This document shows, one piece after another, positions 7,317 to 13,428 of a DNA stretch of 13,428 nucleotides (the stretch's first letter is position 1; the number at the start of each line of letters is the position of its first letter). Source of the DNA: Microcaldota archaeon (GTDB lineage: Archaea > Micrarchaeota > Micrarchaeia > Anstonellales > Bilamarchaeaceae); contig JAHFGR010000014.1 in the NCBI GenBank assembly GCA_023247345.1, positions 1 to 13,428 of the forward strand. The letters run 5' to 3'. A program made the position numbers and the translations under genes. The notes below the pieces were generated by a model that had not been told where the DNA came from, did no database searches, and saw nothing but the letters and a program-made list of their open reading frames with translations.

Positions 7317-7739
7317 ATGGATATCGTAATAGATGCCAATATTCTATTTGCAATAATCATACGAAGGGGCATCACCGAACGCATTCTATTTTCTGATGAG
7401 TTACATTTATATGCTCCAGAATATCTAATCTTAGAATTTAAAGAGCACAAAGAATATTTGTTAACTCTTACAAATAGATCTGAAGATGAATTTCTAAGAT
7501 TAATAGAGGTTTTGGAACGAAGAATAGAACTTATTCCAACTTCAGAATTTAAACAGCATGTCCAGGCCGCAGAAGCACTGGTTTCTGATAAAGATGATGC
7601 GGTATATCTTGCGGTTTGTCTTGCCAAGAGAATGCCTTTATGGAGTAATGACAATCATTTTACCAAGCAAGATAAAGTTAGAGTTTTCACTACTCAAAAG
7701 TTAATTAAGTATCTTGCATTAGATGAAACAGAATCCTAG
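7317..7739 (+). CDS. vapC: PIN-domain ribonuclease toxin (VapC-like)
   Basis: A 140-residue single PIN domain. The metal-binding acidic set is visible: D6 in V-I-D-A-N-I, E40 in Y-L-I-L-E-F, D94 in D-K-D-D-A-V-Y-L-A, and D112 in S-N-D-N-H-F. The pattern D-D-A-x-Y-L-A-x-C-L-A followed by L-W-S-N-D is characteristic of PIN nucleases. VapC-type toxins are Mg-dependent RNases that cut tRNA or rRNA when freed from antitoxin; the target here is unknown. All four acidic residues are present, so it should be active. It is translationally coupled to the antitoxin. The regulator gene follows only 8 nt downstream, so the whole plus-strand run may share a transcript. Confidence 0.88.
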   Translation: MDIVIDANILFAIIIRRGITERILFSDELHLYAPEYLILEFKEHKEYLLTLTNRSEDEFLRLIEVLERRIELIPTSEFKQHVQAAEALVSDKDDAVYLAVCLAKRMPLWSNDNHFTKQDKVRVFTTQKLIKYLALDETES

Positions 7740-7747
7740 GTACAACT

Positions 7748-8713
7748 ATGAAATTAGACAAAAAAGACAAACAACTGCTTACTTTGCTCTATCTAAATTC
7801 CAGAGCAAGCTTTATCGAGATGGGCAAAAGGCTTAAACTTAGCGGCGCTTCGGTAGAGCGAAGAATGCGGCAACTAAAAGAAGCAGGAATCATTTCACTG
7901 TTATTTGCAGATGTAAACCTGGCAAAGCTTGGGTTTAAGGCATACAGACTGTATTTCAAATTCGACGCAATAGACGTAAAGACTGAACAACAAATCATCG
8001 ACGTATTTGAATCTTACGAAAGAACGCTCTGGGGTGTTATTAGCGAAGGTGAATACGATGTACTATGGCGCATAATTGCGAAAAATGAGATAGATGTTGA
8101 AAACGCAGCGGTGATTATGATTGAAAAATTCGGAACAAAAATAGTTGAGAAAACGATTGTAACTACTACTTATCAAACGTATCTTGCATGGAATAAGGCG
8201 CTGGGTGGGGAGAGACATCCAGAATTGCCTATCGAGAAGATGGGTGAGATAGAGAATGTTGACACCACTGACATGAAATTACTTTCAGCGCTTTACACAA
8301 ATGCAAGAGAAACTACGGTAAATCTTGCCAAATTAATTGATCTTACGCCAGATGCAGTGCAATATCGTATTAAGCGACTTACTCAAAAAAACGTTATACT
8401 TGGATATACAGTTTGGTTTGACGCAAAAAAACTTGGATTCAACTATTATAAGATTTTAATAGGATTTAGAAGCATAACCAAGGAAAGGGAAACCCAGTTC
8501 TTAAATTTCTGCATTGAAAATGATAGTATAGTATTTCTAAACAAAACAATTGGAAGCTGGGATATTGAATTAGACATAATTGTTCGTGACAATAGCGAAT
8601 TGCACGAGTTTATGCGAGAGATTAAAACTAAGTTCGGAGAAATTATTGGAAAACATACTTTCATATCTGCAGTCGAAGAAAGAATGTTAAATCCATTGAG
8701 AGGAGAATTATGA
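7748..8713 (+). CDS. Tandem Lrp/AsnC-family transcriptional regulator
   Basis: A 321-residue protein made of two Lrp/AsnC-like units in one chain. The first has a winged helix at about residues 4-50 (L-D-K-K-D-K-Q-L-L-T-L-L, then S-G-A-S-V-E-R-R-M-R-Q-L-K-E-A-G-I-I) and an alpha/beta ligand-sensing half to about 145. The second repeats this from about 172 (D-T-T-D-M-K-L-L-S-A-L, then T-P-D-A-V-Q-Y-R-I-K-R-L), ending near 310. Both recognition helices look intact. Such double-Lrp proteins are known in archaea; usual Lrp proteins have about 150 residues. The regulon cannot be read here. The gene starts 8 nt after the PIN toxin with at best a weak ribosome site (AGGT at 7738-7741), and its stop overlaps the trm5 start in ATGA, so it is firmly linked to trm5 and perhaps to vapBC. 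Confidence 0.9.
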   Translation: MKLDKKDKQLLTLLYLNSRASFIEMGKRLKLSGASVERRMRQLKEAGIISLLFADVNLAKLGFKAYRLYFKFDAIDVKTEQQIIDVFESYERTLWGVISEGEYDVLWRIIAKNEIDVENAAVIMIEKFGTKIVEKTIVTTTYQTYLAWNKALGGERHPELPIEKMGEIENVDTTDMKLLSALYTNARETTVNLAKLIDLTPDAVQYRIKRLTQKNVILGYTVWFDAKKLGFNYYKILIGFRSITKERETQFLNFCIENDSIVFLNKTIGSWDIELDIIVRDNSELHEFMREIKTKFGEIIGKHTFISAVEERMLNPLRGEL

Positions 8714-9540
8714 ACCTAGTCGACATTCTAAAATCAAAAATTCCAAAAAGCAAACTTGCCTTTGTACCGCGCTCTTTTGATCTTATTGGCAGCATTGCTG
8801 TTGTCAACATAAAGCCAGAAGTTAAAAAATACGAGAAAGAAATTGCAAAAGCAATAATGCAACTTCATAACCCAGTGAAAACTGTTTTAAAAAAAGCAAG
8901 CACTATGCACGGCGAATATCGCGTTCGTAAAGTAAAATTTATTGCTGGCGAAAAGAGCACTGAAACATTGTATAGAGAGAATAATGTAGCGATAAAACTA
9001 GATGTTGCAAAAACATATTTTTCTGTGCGGCTGAGTCATGAACGTGAACGCATTGCTGCTTTAGTTAAGGATAAGGAAAACGTTTTAGTAATGTTTGCTG
9101 GCGTTGGACCATTTGCTTTGGTTATTGCAAAAAAATACCCCAAAGTAAATGTTGTTGGCATTGAATTGAATCCAAATGCTGCAAAACACTTTGAAGAGAA
9201 TATCGAACTTAACAAATTGACAAATTGCACAGCCATTTGCGGTGATGTTAGGAAATTTATTTCAAGAAAATTCAAGAATTGGGCAAACAGAATTTTAATG
9301 CCCTTGCCTAAAAGCGCTGAGACGTTCTTGGATGTTGCTTTCAAGGCTGCAAAAAATAATGCAATTGTGCACCTTTATAATTTTGGAGCAGAAGAAAACG
9401 CTTTCGAACAGGTAAAACAAAAGATAAATAAAGCTGCGAAAAAATCTAAGGTCAAAATAAAAATTCTAAATGAAAATATAGTTCGACCTTACGCCCCGCA
9501 CATAGTACAGGTTTGTGTGGATTTTAAAATTAAAAAATAA
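8710..9540 (+). CDS. trm5: tRNA (guanine37-N1)-methyltransferase, Trm5 family
   Basis: A 276-residue SAM-dependent methyltransferase that would methylate N1 of G37 next to the tRNA anticodon, which prevents frameshifting. Family marks in order are R-S-F-D-L-I-G (21-27), E-Y-R-V-R (69-73), Y-R-E-N (88-91), D-V-A-K-T-Y-F-S-V-R-L-S-H-E-R (98-112), SAM-binding M-F-A-G-V-G-P-F (128-135), G-I-E-L-N-P (150-155) and M-P-L-P (197-200). The protein begins close to the R-S-F-D-L-I-G segment. It is about 60 residues shorter than the studied Methanocaldococcus enzyme and seems to lack the N-terminal D1 tRNA-elbow domain. GAGAGGAGAA upstream is a good ribosome site, and the start overlaps the Lrp-like stop by 4 nt. 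A Tyw2-like aminocarboxypropyl transferase is a related alternative, but the motif set favours Trm5. Confidence 0.88.
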   Translation: MNLVDILKSKIPKSKLAFVPRSFDLIGSIAVVNIKPEVKKYEKEIAKAIMQLHNPVKTVLKKASTMHGEYRVRKVKFIAGEKSTETLYRENNVAIKLDVAKTYFSVRLSHERERIAALVKDKENVLVMFAGVGPFALVIAKKYPKVNVVGIELNPNAAKHFEENIELNKLTNCTAICGDVRKFISRKFKNWANRILMPLPKSAETFLDVAFKAAKNNAIVHLYNFGAEENAFEQVKQKINKAAKKSKVKIKILNENIVRPYAPHIVQVCVDFKIKK

Positions 9541-9642
9541 AAATCTGGGGCCGCATTGAACGGATAATTCCAATCCTGCAGAAACCGGTGCATCCGATTA
9601 CATTGGTATAGACCGGCCATTCCGTTAACCGCATGCGATCCC
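9532..9642 (-). ncRNA. Candidate structured non-coding RNA
   Basis: Minus strand 9642-9547 can fold with a 10-position terminal stem (9633-9642 against 9547-9556, with one U-G and one A-C) and a 6-bp stem (9621-9626 against 9559-9564). Inside are two 5-bp helices, CCGGT (9612-9616) with ACCGG (9585-9589) and CCAAT (9602-9606) with ATTGG (9570-9574), which interlock as a pseudoknot. The terminal stem is followed directly by AGA and then T5-A-T6 (9532-9543), a good archaeal terminator. A TATA-like box lies upstream at 9655-9664. No ORF of note is present, and base composition is visibly GC-richer than the surrounding intergenic DNA. I recognise no known class. An H/ACA-like guide is possible (ANA box after the lower stem, pocket top about 13-15 nt away), but no K-turn is seen. 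The plus strand can form the same stems. Confidence 0.4.
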
Positions 9643-9782
9643 AAAGAAACCGCACTATATAAAACGAATTCTGAGTATTTAAATGCTCCCTAAAAAACTT
9701 AGACAAGTGACTAATATTAGACGTTTGTCAAACTTTTCTTAAATCACAAGACTTATAAGCATAAGTTAACACAATTAGATTT
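9643..9782. other. Remainder of the gene-free stretch before the beta-helix gene
   Basis: Beyond the RNA candidate this AT-rich segment holds the TATA-like box TTATAA at 9753-9758, about 26 nt before the ATG at 9783, which fits leaderless transcription of the next gene. It also has a weak inverted pair GACAA/TTGTC around 9702-9729, of doubtful meaning. I see no coding frame worth calling. Confidence 0.5.
9655..9664 (-). promoter_or_regulatory. TATA-like box upstream of the structured RNA candidate
   Basis: The minus strand reads TTTTATATAG. A start 26-31 nt downstream would fall near 9632-9638, just inside the 5' edge of the predicted terminal stem. A start at 9642 would need a shorter than usual spacing, so the exact 5' end is uncertain. 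The plus strand also reads as a TATA box, but no gene starts at the matching distance. Confidence 0.35.
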
Positions 9783-10406
9783 ATGACACGACTGCTTTCA
9801 ACTTTAGAGAGAACTACTGGAGTTTACTCGACATCAGCAGATAGACCTTATTTTGGAAGATATAAAAGAGAGGAAATAAAAGAAGTTAGAAAACCAGATG
9901 TAATCGTGGGGAAGGTTGAAGACTTAAAAAAAGCCTGGGTAGCGTACAAATATACCAATCTAGGTAACTATCCTAATGAAGAAAAAAAGTGTTTAGAAAT
10001 AATAAAAGGGATGCAATACTCAGCAAAGGACGTAGAAAATTTCAGTATTGCATTGGCTGAGTTCCAAGATGATAAAAACTTTGGCCAAAAAGCAGGTTTT
10101 TTCTTAAGTGTACTTATTAACAACTGCCAAGATGAAAGTTACGTGATACATACGAGACACTTGCATGTGGAAATTTCTTACATTGGGTTTCAGAATACAA
10201 AGGATATAACAATCGACGGGGGCGCGTGTTGGGTCGGGTGGCGAATGCAAGGAGGAAGAATTATAGTTAATGGAGATGTCAACCACCTAGTTGGACATGA
10301 GATGCAAGACGGGGAGATACATATTAATGGTTCATGTGAAAGTATTAGCACTAAAATTTCGGGAGGAAGAATATATTACAGAGAAAAACTAGTTTACCCA
10401 AAATAG
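9783..10406 (+). CDS. Orphan protein with C-terminal GXGXG-type beta-helix repeats
   Basis: A 207-residue soluble protein. Residues 1-125 look mixed to helical, with nothing I recognise. From about 140 there are short beta turns repeating every 19 residues: V-G-W-R-M-Q-G-G-R-I-I-V-N-G-D, then V-G-H-E-M-Q-D-G-E-I-H-I-N-G-S, then a degenerate S-T-K-I-S-G-G-R-I-Y-Y. The V-G-x-x-M-x-G-G-x-I-x-V-x-G pattern is that of the GXGXG right-handed beta-helix found in the C-terminal domain of glutamate synthase and in FwdC/FmdC of formylmethanofuran dehydrogenase. Those are structural domains, so no reaction follows from it. No partner subunits of either enzyme are nearby and the repeat run is much shorter. 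The ATG lies about 26 nt after a TTATAA box, so translation is probably leaderless. It is convergent with the protease gene, 19 nt away. Confidence 0.75.
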   Translation: MTRLLSTLERTTGVYSTSADRPYFGRYKREEIKEVRKPDVIVGKVEDLKKAWVAYKYTNLGNYPNEEKKCLEIIKGMQYSAKDVENFSIALAEFQDDKNFGQKAGFFLSVLINNCQDESYVIHTRHLHVEISYIGFQNTKDITIDGGACWVGWRMQGGRIIVNGDVNHLVGHEMQDGEIHINGSCESISTKISGGRIYYREKLVYPK

Positions 10407-10425
10407 GATAACTTAATCTTTGAAA

Positions 10426-11277
10426 TTAATAAACCCTTAATGCCCTGCCTAAAATAAAGAAAGCCAACATGCCTAGCGTAATTGGCGGAAGCGCTGGCAA
10501 TACTACTTTTTTGCGCATAGCAAAATACATTAACAAAATTATCGCGACGCAAGCGCCAATGAAGATAAATAGCGAGGCCAATGGGGAAAGTGATAAAGCA
10601 GATACCTCAAACATTACTGGAGCAACAATGTCTCCAGTGCCAAGATCGATCCTATTACGCTCGCCTTTTTCGCTAAAGCGAGGCTGCCCTTCTTTAACAC
10701 TTGCGCTTACTGTAAATGCAAGATCGCTTTTTATTAAAACCTCTGCCATTTTTACCATATGCTTAGTTTTGAATACGGCGATAAAATCATAAATCGAAAG
10801 CAGCAGAAGCATAATGATAACCGGCATGATACCGAGAGAGATACCGAATATTACGCCAACTCCTGCCGTAGCCAGGATCGCTGCTGCATTTTTTAGCTTA
10901 GATAAAAAGAATTTGGCAATCGCGAAAATTATCCCAAGTGCAATACTGATAGCCATAGCTTGTTCATATCCATAAGTCAATGACCTAAATACAGCGTAAA
11001 ATACTATAGAACTAGAAGTAGAAATCATCAATACCTCAAGCAAACGAAATAACATTGCACCTTTGTAGAAATGTATTATTGTCATTATTACGATTGCACC
11101 TATAAGAACATAGATAAAAAAGTAAACGGCATTGAATACATCCTCGCTGTTCTCAGTGATCACAAATTGCTGGACATACGGATTTACTTTTATATCTTTG
11201 ATAATAATTCCGGCGGTGAATAGACCAATAAGCTGGGCTAAAGTGAAAAATAATAGAATTTGGAATAGAAGTTTCAT
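10426..11277 (-). CDS. Presenilin-like GxGD intramembrane aspartyl protease (A22 family)
   Basis: A 283-residue membrane protein with up to nine hydrophobic segments. It carries the full presenilin/signal-peptide-peptidase catalytic set: Y-D in S-I-Y-D-F (D164), G-x-G-D in D-L-G-T-G-D-I (D216) and P-A-L in L-P-A-L-P-P (261-263). The length and short hydrophilic loop between the two aspartates (about 171-210) match archaeal presenilin-like A22 proteins. Such enzymes cut transmembrane helices within the bilayer; the substrate is unknown, leftover signal peptides being one possibility. The start codon is ATG at 11277, with TTAAAT about 24 nt upstream and TATATAA nearer, so it may have its own leaderless promoter. 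It also lies only 27 nt downstream of mcm on the same strand, so read-through is possible. Confidence 0.92.
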   Translation of the reverse strand: MKLLFQILLFFTLAQLIGLFTAGIIIKDIKVNPYVQQFVITENSEDVFNAVYFFIYVLIGAIVIMTIIHFYKGAMLFRLLEVLMISTSSSIVFYAVFRSLTYGYEQAMAISIALGIIFAIAKFFLSKLKNAAAILATAGVGVIFGISLGIMPVIIMLLLLSIYDFIAVFKTKHMVKMAEVLIKSDLAFTVSASVKEGQPRFSEKGERNRIDLGTGDIVAPVMFEVSALSLSPLASLFIFIGACVAIILLMYFAMRKKVVLPALPPITLGMLAFFILGRALRVY

Positions 11278-11304
11278 AAATTTATATAGATGAGATTATT
11301 TAAG

Positions 11305-13428
11305 TTACTTTCTCTCTCCAACTAATCGCACATACCCATGCTCTTTTTCGTAAAGCTCGCCTCTTCTAAGAAGTTCAGTTAGTATTTTTCTTGCTTCTTG
11401 TGCATCTATGCCATATTTGGCAGCATCACCGATTACTTTCTCAACATTAGCACTATCTTCTTTACGAAGATGTTCTTTGATTATTTCAAGTACAGTATCA
11501 ACTTTTTGCATTTTTTCTCGCTCGCTTTTTGGTTTGCCAGTTGCAACAACATCTACATCAAACATGCCTGTTGCGCGATCAGTCATTACCTGGCGCATAA
11601 CATAATTCATTAATGAAATCGCAGTATCAGCATCTCTATCATCTACCGTAGCACTCAATCGCATCTTTGCATTTGCTTCTGCTAAGCGCACCAAACCTTC
11701 TAAATAACGAGGAGTAATTGCAACTGAACCAGTTCCTTTGCTACGACGACGAAGATCAACATAAAATTCTTTTATTTTATCAATCGCAACCTGAGTCAAT
11801 TGTGGAAAGACGCTGCGCCTTGCGTATGCGATATATTTTCTTAAGGTATCTTTTTCGATTGCTGGCTGCTGTTCCTGCTCGGATTTTCTACCCATATGCG
11901 CTGATAGAATATGCTGCGCTAACTTTGCATCTTTCTCTTCATCTAAAACATCCACGATTGGGAATATCAGGTCAAAACGAGACATTAATGTTGGCGGGAC
12001 TTCGAACTGCTCTGCAAGATTTTTATTCTGGTCAAACCTTCCGTATTTTGGATTTGCAGCTGCGAGTATCGCGGTTTTTGTTTTGAATTTTGCAACAATG
12101 CCTGCCTTTGCTACGCTAATATGCTGACCTTCCATTGCCTCGTGCAATGCAGCGCGATCTTCGTCTTCGATTTTGTCAAACTCATCAATTTGCGCGCTAC
12201 CACCGCTGGCAAGCACGAGCGCGCCTGCTTTTAAGGTCCAACCACCTTCTCCAAGCTCGTCTTTCTCGGCGCTAACAGTAAGTCCGGCAGAGCTCACGGA
12301 TTTGCCGCTAACATAAATGCTTTTAGGTGCAAGTTCTGAAACGCTCTGCAAAAATCGACTATTATGGACAAATATCCCACTCGCAATAAAGTTATGAACA
12401 TCGTTAACTTGAAGGTCGTATACCCATTCGCTATTGCGAGCCACTTTTTCTTTTTTAACTATCTTGTCCCAGAAAATATCAGTGTTTGAAAGTTCTTCTA
12501 ATATTTTAATTAGAATAGAATTTCCTCCAATTTCAGATTCCTTCTGCCTAAAAGCTGCAACAATCTTCTTAAGAGAGTTATAAGATGGATTTCGATCGCC
12601 CCTCTCAAAATGCCGGTAAGTAGACCGCGGCACTCCGCATTTAAATTGACTTAAGCCTAGGGATAACCTTATATCTTTAAGTATTTTTGATAACCCTGGA
12701 ACAACGTCAATATTTGTATTGGATTTCTCTGGTATCAGAGATTTCTTTTTTGTTTTATTCGGATTAGTGAAACCTATATTAGAAAAATAAAGTTTTGCGT
12801 TCTCGCCGCAAAGAATCAGCCTAAAATATTTAGTTTTTTTATGGTTTTTTGCATTTGTCGCACGGGCATATGTAGGATGTAACTGGGAAAGTATGCCAAA
12901 ACGAAGCAATAATAGTTGAACCTGTTTTAGTAATTTCTCACTTGCAGAAGAAACTACAATTCCATCTTTAGAAACATGCGCTTCGCAGTCAAAATAAGCT
13001 TTTATAAATTCTTTTAATATTTCATTTGGACTTTTCATAATTTCCAAAGGCACAAACTTATTGAAAGAATCTTTAACTACGCCTAATTTTTCTAAGACTG
13101 ATCCTAAATCAATAGAAAAAGCTGTTGCAACAAAGGTTATGCTATCCTTAGTTTTTATAGTATATTTAAGCCCAAATGACTTTAGGATACTACGAAAGTC
13201 CTCAATAAGTGATTGCTCGCTATTTGTCAAACTAATCTCATAGGAGGTAGTTCTCCTGACATAACCATCACCAATAAGATAACCTAAAAATCTTGCGAAC
13301 TTCTGATCGAGATGATCTGGCAAAGTTAAGGAATTTGCATTAGTTTTTCCATGTTTAAAAGTAGGAAGTTTTTGCAAGCACCCGTCTATTTTTAGTCTAT
13401 GCGGCGTAGCAATAAAATCTTTAACATT
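11305..13428 (-). CDS. mcm: Replicative MCM helicase, intein-containing, 5' part off the window
   Basis: The C-terminal half of the archaeal MCM helicase, which unwinds DNA at the replication fork as a hexamer. After the intein the host protein resumes at 12360 with S-R-F-L-Q-S-V, the residues that follow the P-loop lysine in MCM proteins, so the intein splits Walker A (G-D-P-G-x-x-K / S). Downstream are Walker B I-D-E-F-D-K (D and E codons near 12186), sensor 1 A-A-N-P-K (Asn near 12054), the arginine finger M-S-R-F-D (near 11982), the sensor 2 region R-Y-L-E-G-L-V-R-L, and a C-terminal winged helix to 11305. All ATPase elements visible are intact, so splicing should give a working helicase. 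The frame is open to the right edge (N-V-K-D-F-I-A-T-P-H...). The N-terminal MCM domain and P-loop start lie beyond the window, so any start codon inside the intein is not the true start. Confidence 0.93.
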   Translation of the reverse strand, partial: NVKDFIATPHRLKIDGCLQKLPTFKHGKTNANSLTLPDHLDQKFARFLGYLIGDGYVRRTTSYEISLTNSEQSLIEDFRSILKSFGLKYTIKTKDSITFVATAFSIDLGSVLEKLGVVKDSFNKFVPLEIMKSPNEILKEFIKAYFDCEAHVSKDGIVVSSASEKLLKQVQLLLLRFGILSQLHPTYARATNAKNHKKTKYFRLILCGENAKLYFSNIGFTNPNKTKKKSLIPEKSNTNIDVVPGLSKILKDIRLSLGLSQFKCGVPRSTYRHFERGDRNPSYNSLKKIVAAFRQKESEIGGNSILIKILEELSNTDIFWDKIVKKEKVARNSEWVYDLQVNDVHNFIASGIFVHNSRFLQSVSELAPKSIYVSGKSVSSAGLTVSAEKDELGEGGWTLKAGALVLASGGSAQIDEFDKIEDEDRAALHEAMEGQHISVAKAGIVAKFKTKTAILAAANPKYGRFDQNKNLAEQFEVPPTLMSRFDLIFPIVDVLDEEKDAKLAQHILSAHMGRKSEQEQQPAIEKDTLRKYIAYARRSVFPQLTQVAIDKIKEFYVDLRRRSKGTGSVAITPRYLEGLVRLAEANAKMRLSATVDDRDADTAISLMNYVMRQVMTDRATGMFDVDVVATGKPKSEREKMQKVDTVLEIIKEHLRKEDSANVEKVIGDAAKYGIDAQEARKILTELLRRGELYEKEHGYVRLVGERK
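12361..13428 (-). mobile_element. Intein with LAGLIDADG homing endonuclease in MCM Walker A (N-terminus off window)
   Basis: The intein ends at Asn (codon 12361-12363) in V-Y-D-L-Q-V-N-D-V-H-N-F-I-A-S-G-I-F-V-H-N, a standard C-terminal splicing block with penultimate His and terminal Asn, followed by Ser as the +1 residue. At the right edge D-F-I-A-T-P-H-R-L looks like the N-terminal block B. The endonuclease has two LAGLIDADG motifs: L-G-Y-L-I-G-D-G-Y-V (Asp codon near 13269) and F-I-K-A-Y-F-D-C-E-A (Glu codon near 12984), so both acidic catalytic positions are filled. Between endonuclease and splicing block lies a helix-turn-helix of XRE type (L-G-L-S-Q-F, then P-R-S-T-Y-R-H-F-E-R-G-D-R-N-P-S, about 12580-12660), probably an extra DNA-binding arm. 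Residues 1-50 or so, with the first splicing nucleophile, are outside the window. Confidence 0.92.

Noticed and set aside
9541..9642. Structured segment as a tRNA gene
   Set aside because: A T-loop-like TTCAATG occurs on the minus strand, but its stem closes for only three pairs and no acceptor/D-arm/anticodon layout can be drawn.
9702..9729. Inverted pair GACAA/TTGTC before the beta-helix gene
   Set aside because: Five-base arms with a long AT-rich spacer are expected by chance; no second copy in the window.
11718..12086. 122-codon plus-strand frame opposite mcm
   Set aside because: Lies antisense to the conserved MCM ATPase core, whose motifs are unambiguous on the minus strand.
1..13428. 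CRISPR array, insertion sequence or integrase attachment site
   Set aside because: No regularly spaced repeats, no transposase or recombinase-like protein and no terminal inverted repeats were seen; the only mobile element supported is the intein.

Overview
The window is archaeal chromosome. The evidence is an archaeal/eukaryotic-type leucyl-tRNA synthetase, a Trm5-type tRNA(G37) methyltransferase, a replicative MCM helicase interrupted by an intein, a presenilin-like GxGD membrane protease, and a tandem Lrp/AsnC regulator. Gene starts show TATA-like boxes about 23-27 nt upstream (leaderless or short leaders), or GGTGAT-type Shine-Dalgarno sequences. Compact spacing and low GC would suit a small-genome (possibly DPANN-type) archaeon, but the lineage cannot be fixed from the sequence alone.

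Layout. (1) Positions 32-2619, minus strand: two large polytopic membrane proteins in tandem that share an internal G-I-I-x-R-x-F-P-x-x-R motif. I read them as VirB6/TrbL-like channel proteins; the first-transcribed one also carries an N-terminal signal peptide and a two-helix module resembling a VirB2/TrbC pilin. (2) A short divergent promoter region (2620-2809) with one near-symmetric TATA-like box and a possible 38-aa basic ORF, then leuS on the plus strand (2810-5560). (3) Minus strand, convergent with leuS: a HAD-superfamily protein with a long helical N-terminal region (5663-6898), followed by a 35-aa micro-ORF with a strong Shine-Dalgarno that runs into the 3' end of leuS. (4) A divergent 189-bp AT-rich control region, then a plus-strand run: vapB-like antitoxin, PIN toxin, tandem Lrp/AsnC regulator, trm5 (ATGA overlap). 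(5) A 242-bp gene-free stretch (9541-9782). Its left part has a 10-position terminal stem, a second stem and a possible pseudoknot, bounded on the minus strand by a TATA-like box and a T5-A-T6 run: a candidate non-coding RNA. (6) A plus-strand orphan protein with a C-terminal GXGXG-type beta-helix repeat (9783-10406). (7) Minus strand from the right edge: mcm, with a LAGLIDADG-type intein inserted in the ATPase P-loop and truncated by the window end, then a presenilin-like protease 27 nt downstream.

How the genes fit together: leuS, trm5 and mcm are information-processing housekeeping genes. The accessory layer is the membrane pair (probable secretion or DNA-transfer apparatus continuing left of the window), the toxin-antitoxin pair, the homing intein, and the HAD/micro-ORF pair. 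The most novel-looking items are the structured RNA candidate, the pilin-channel fusion with its paralogue, and the HAD plus micro-ORF unit.
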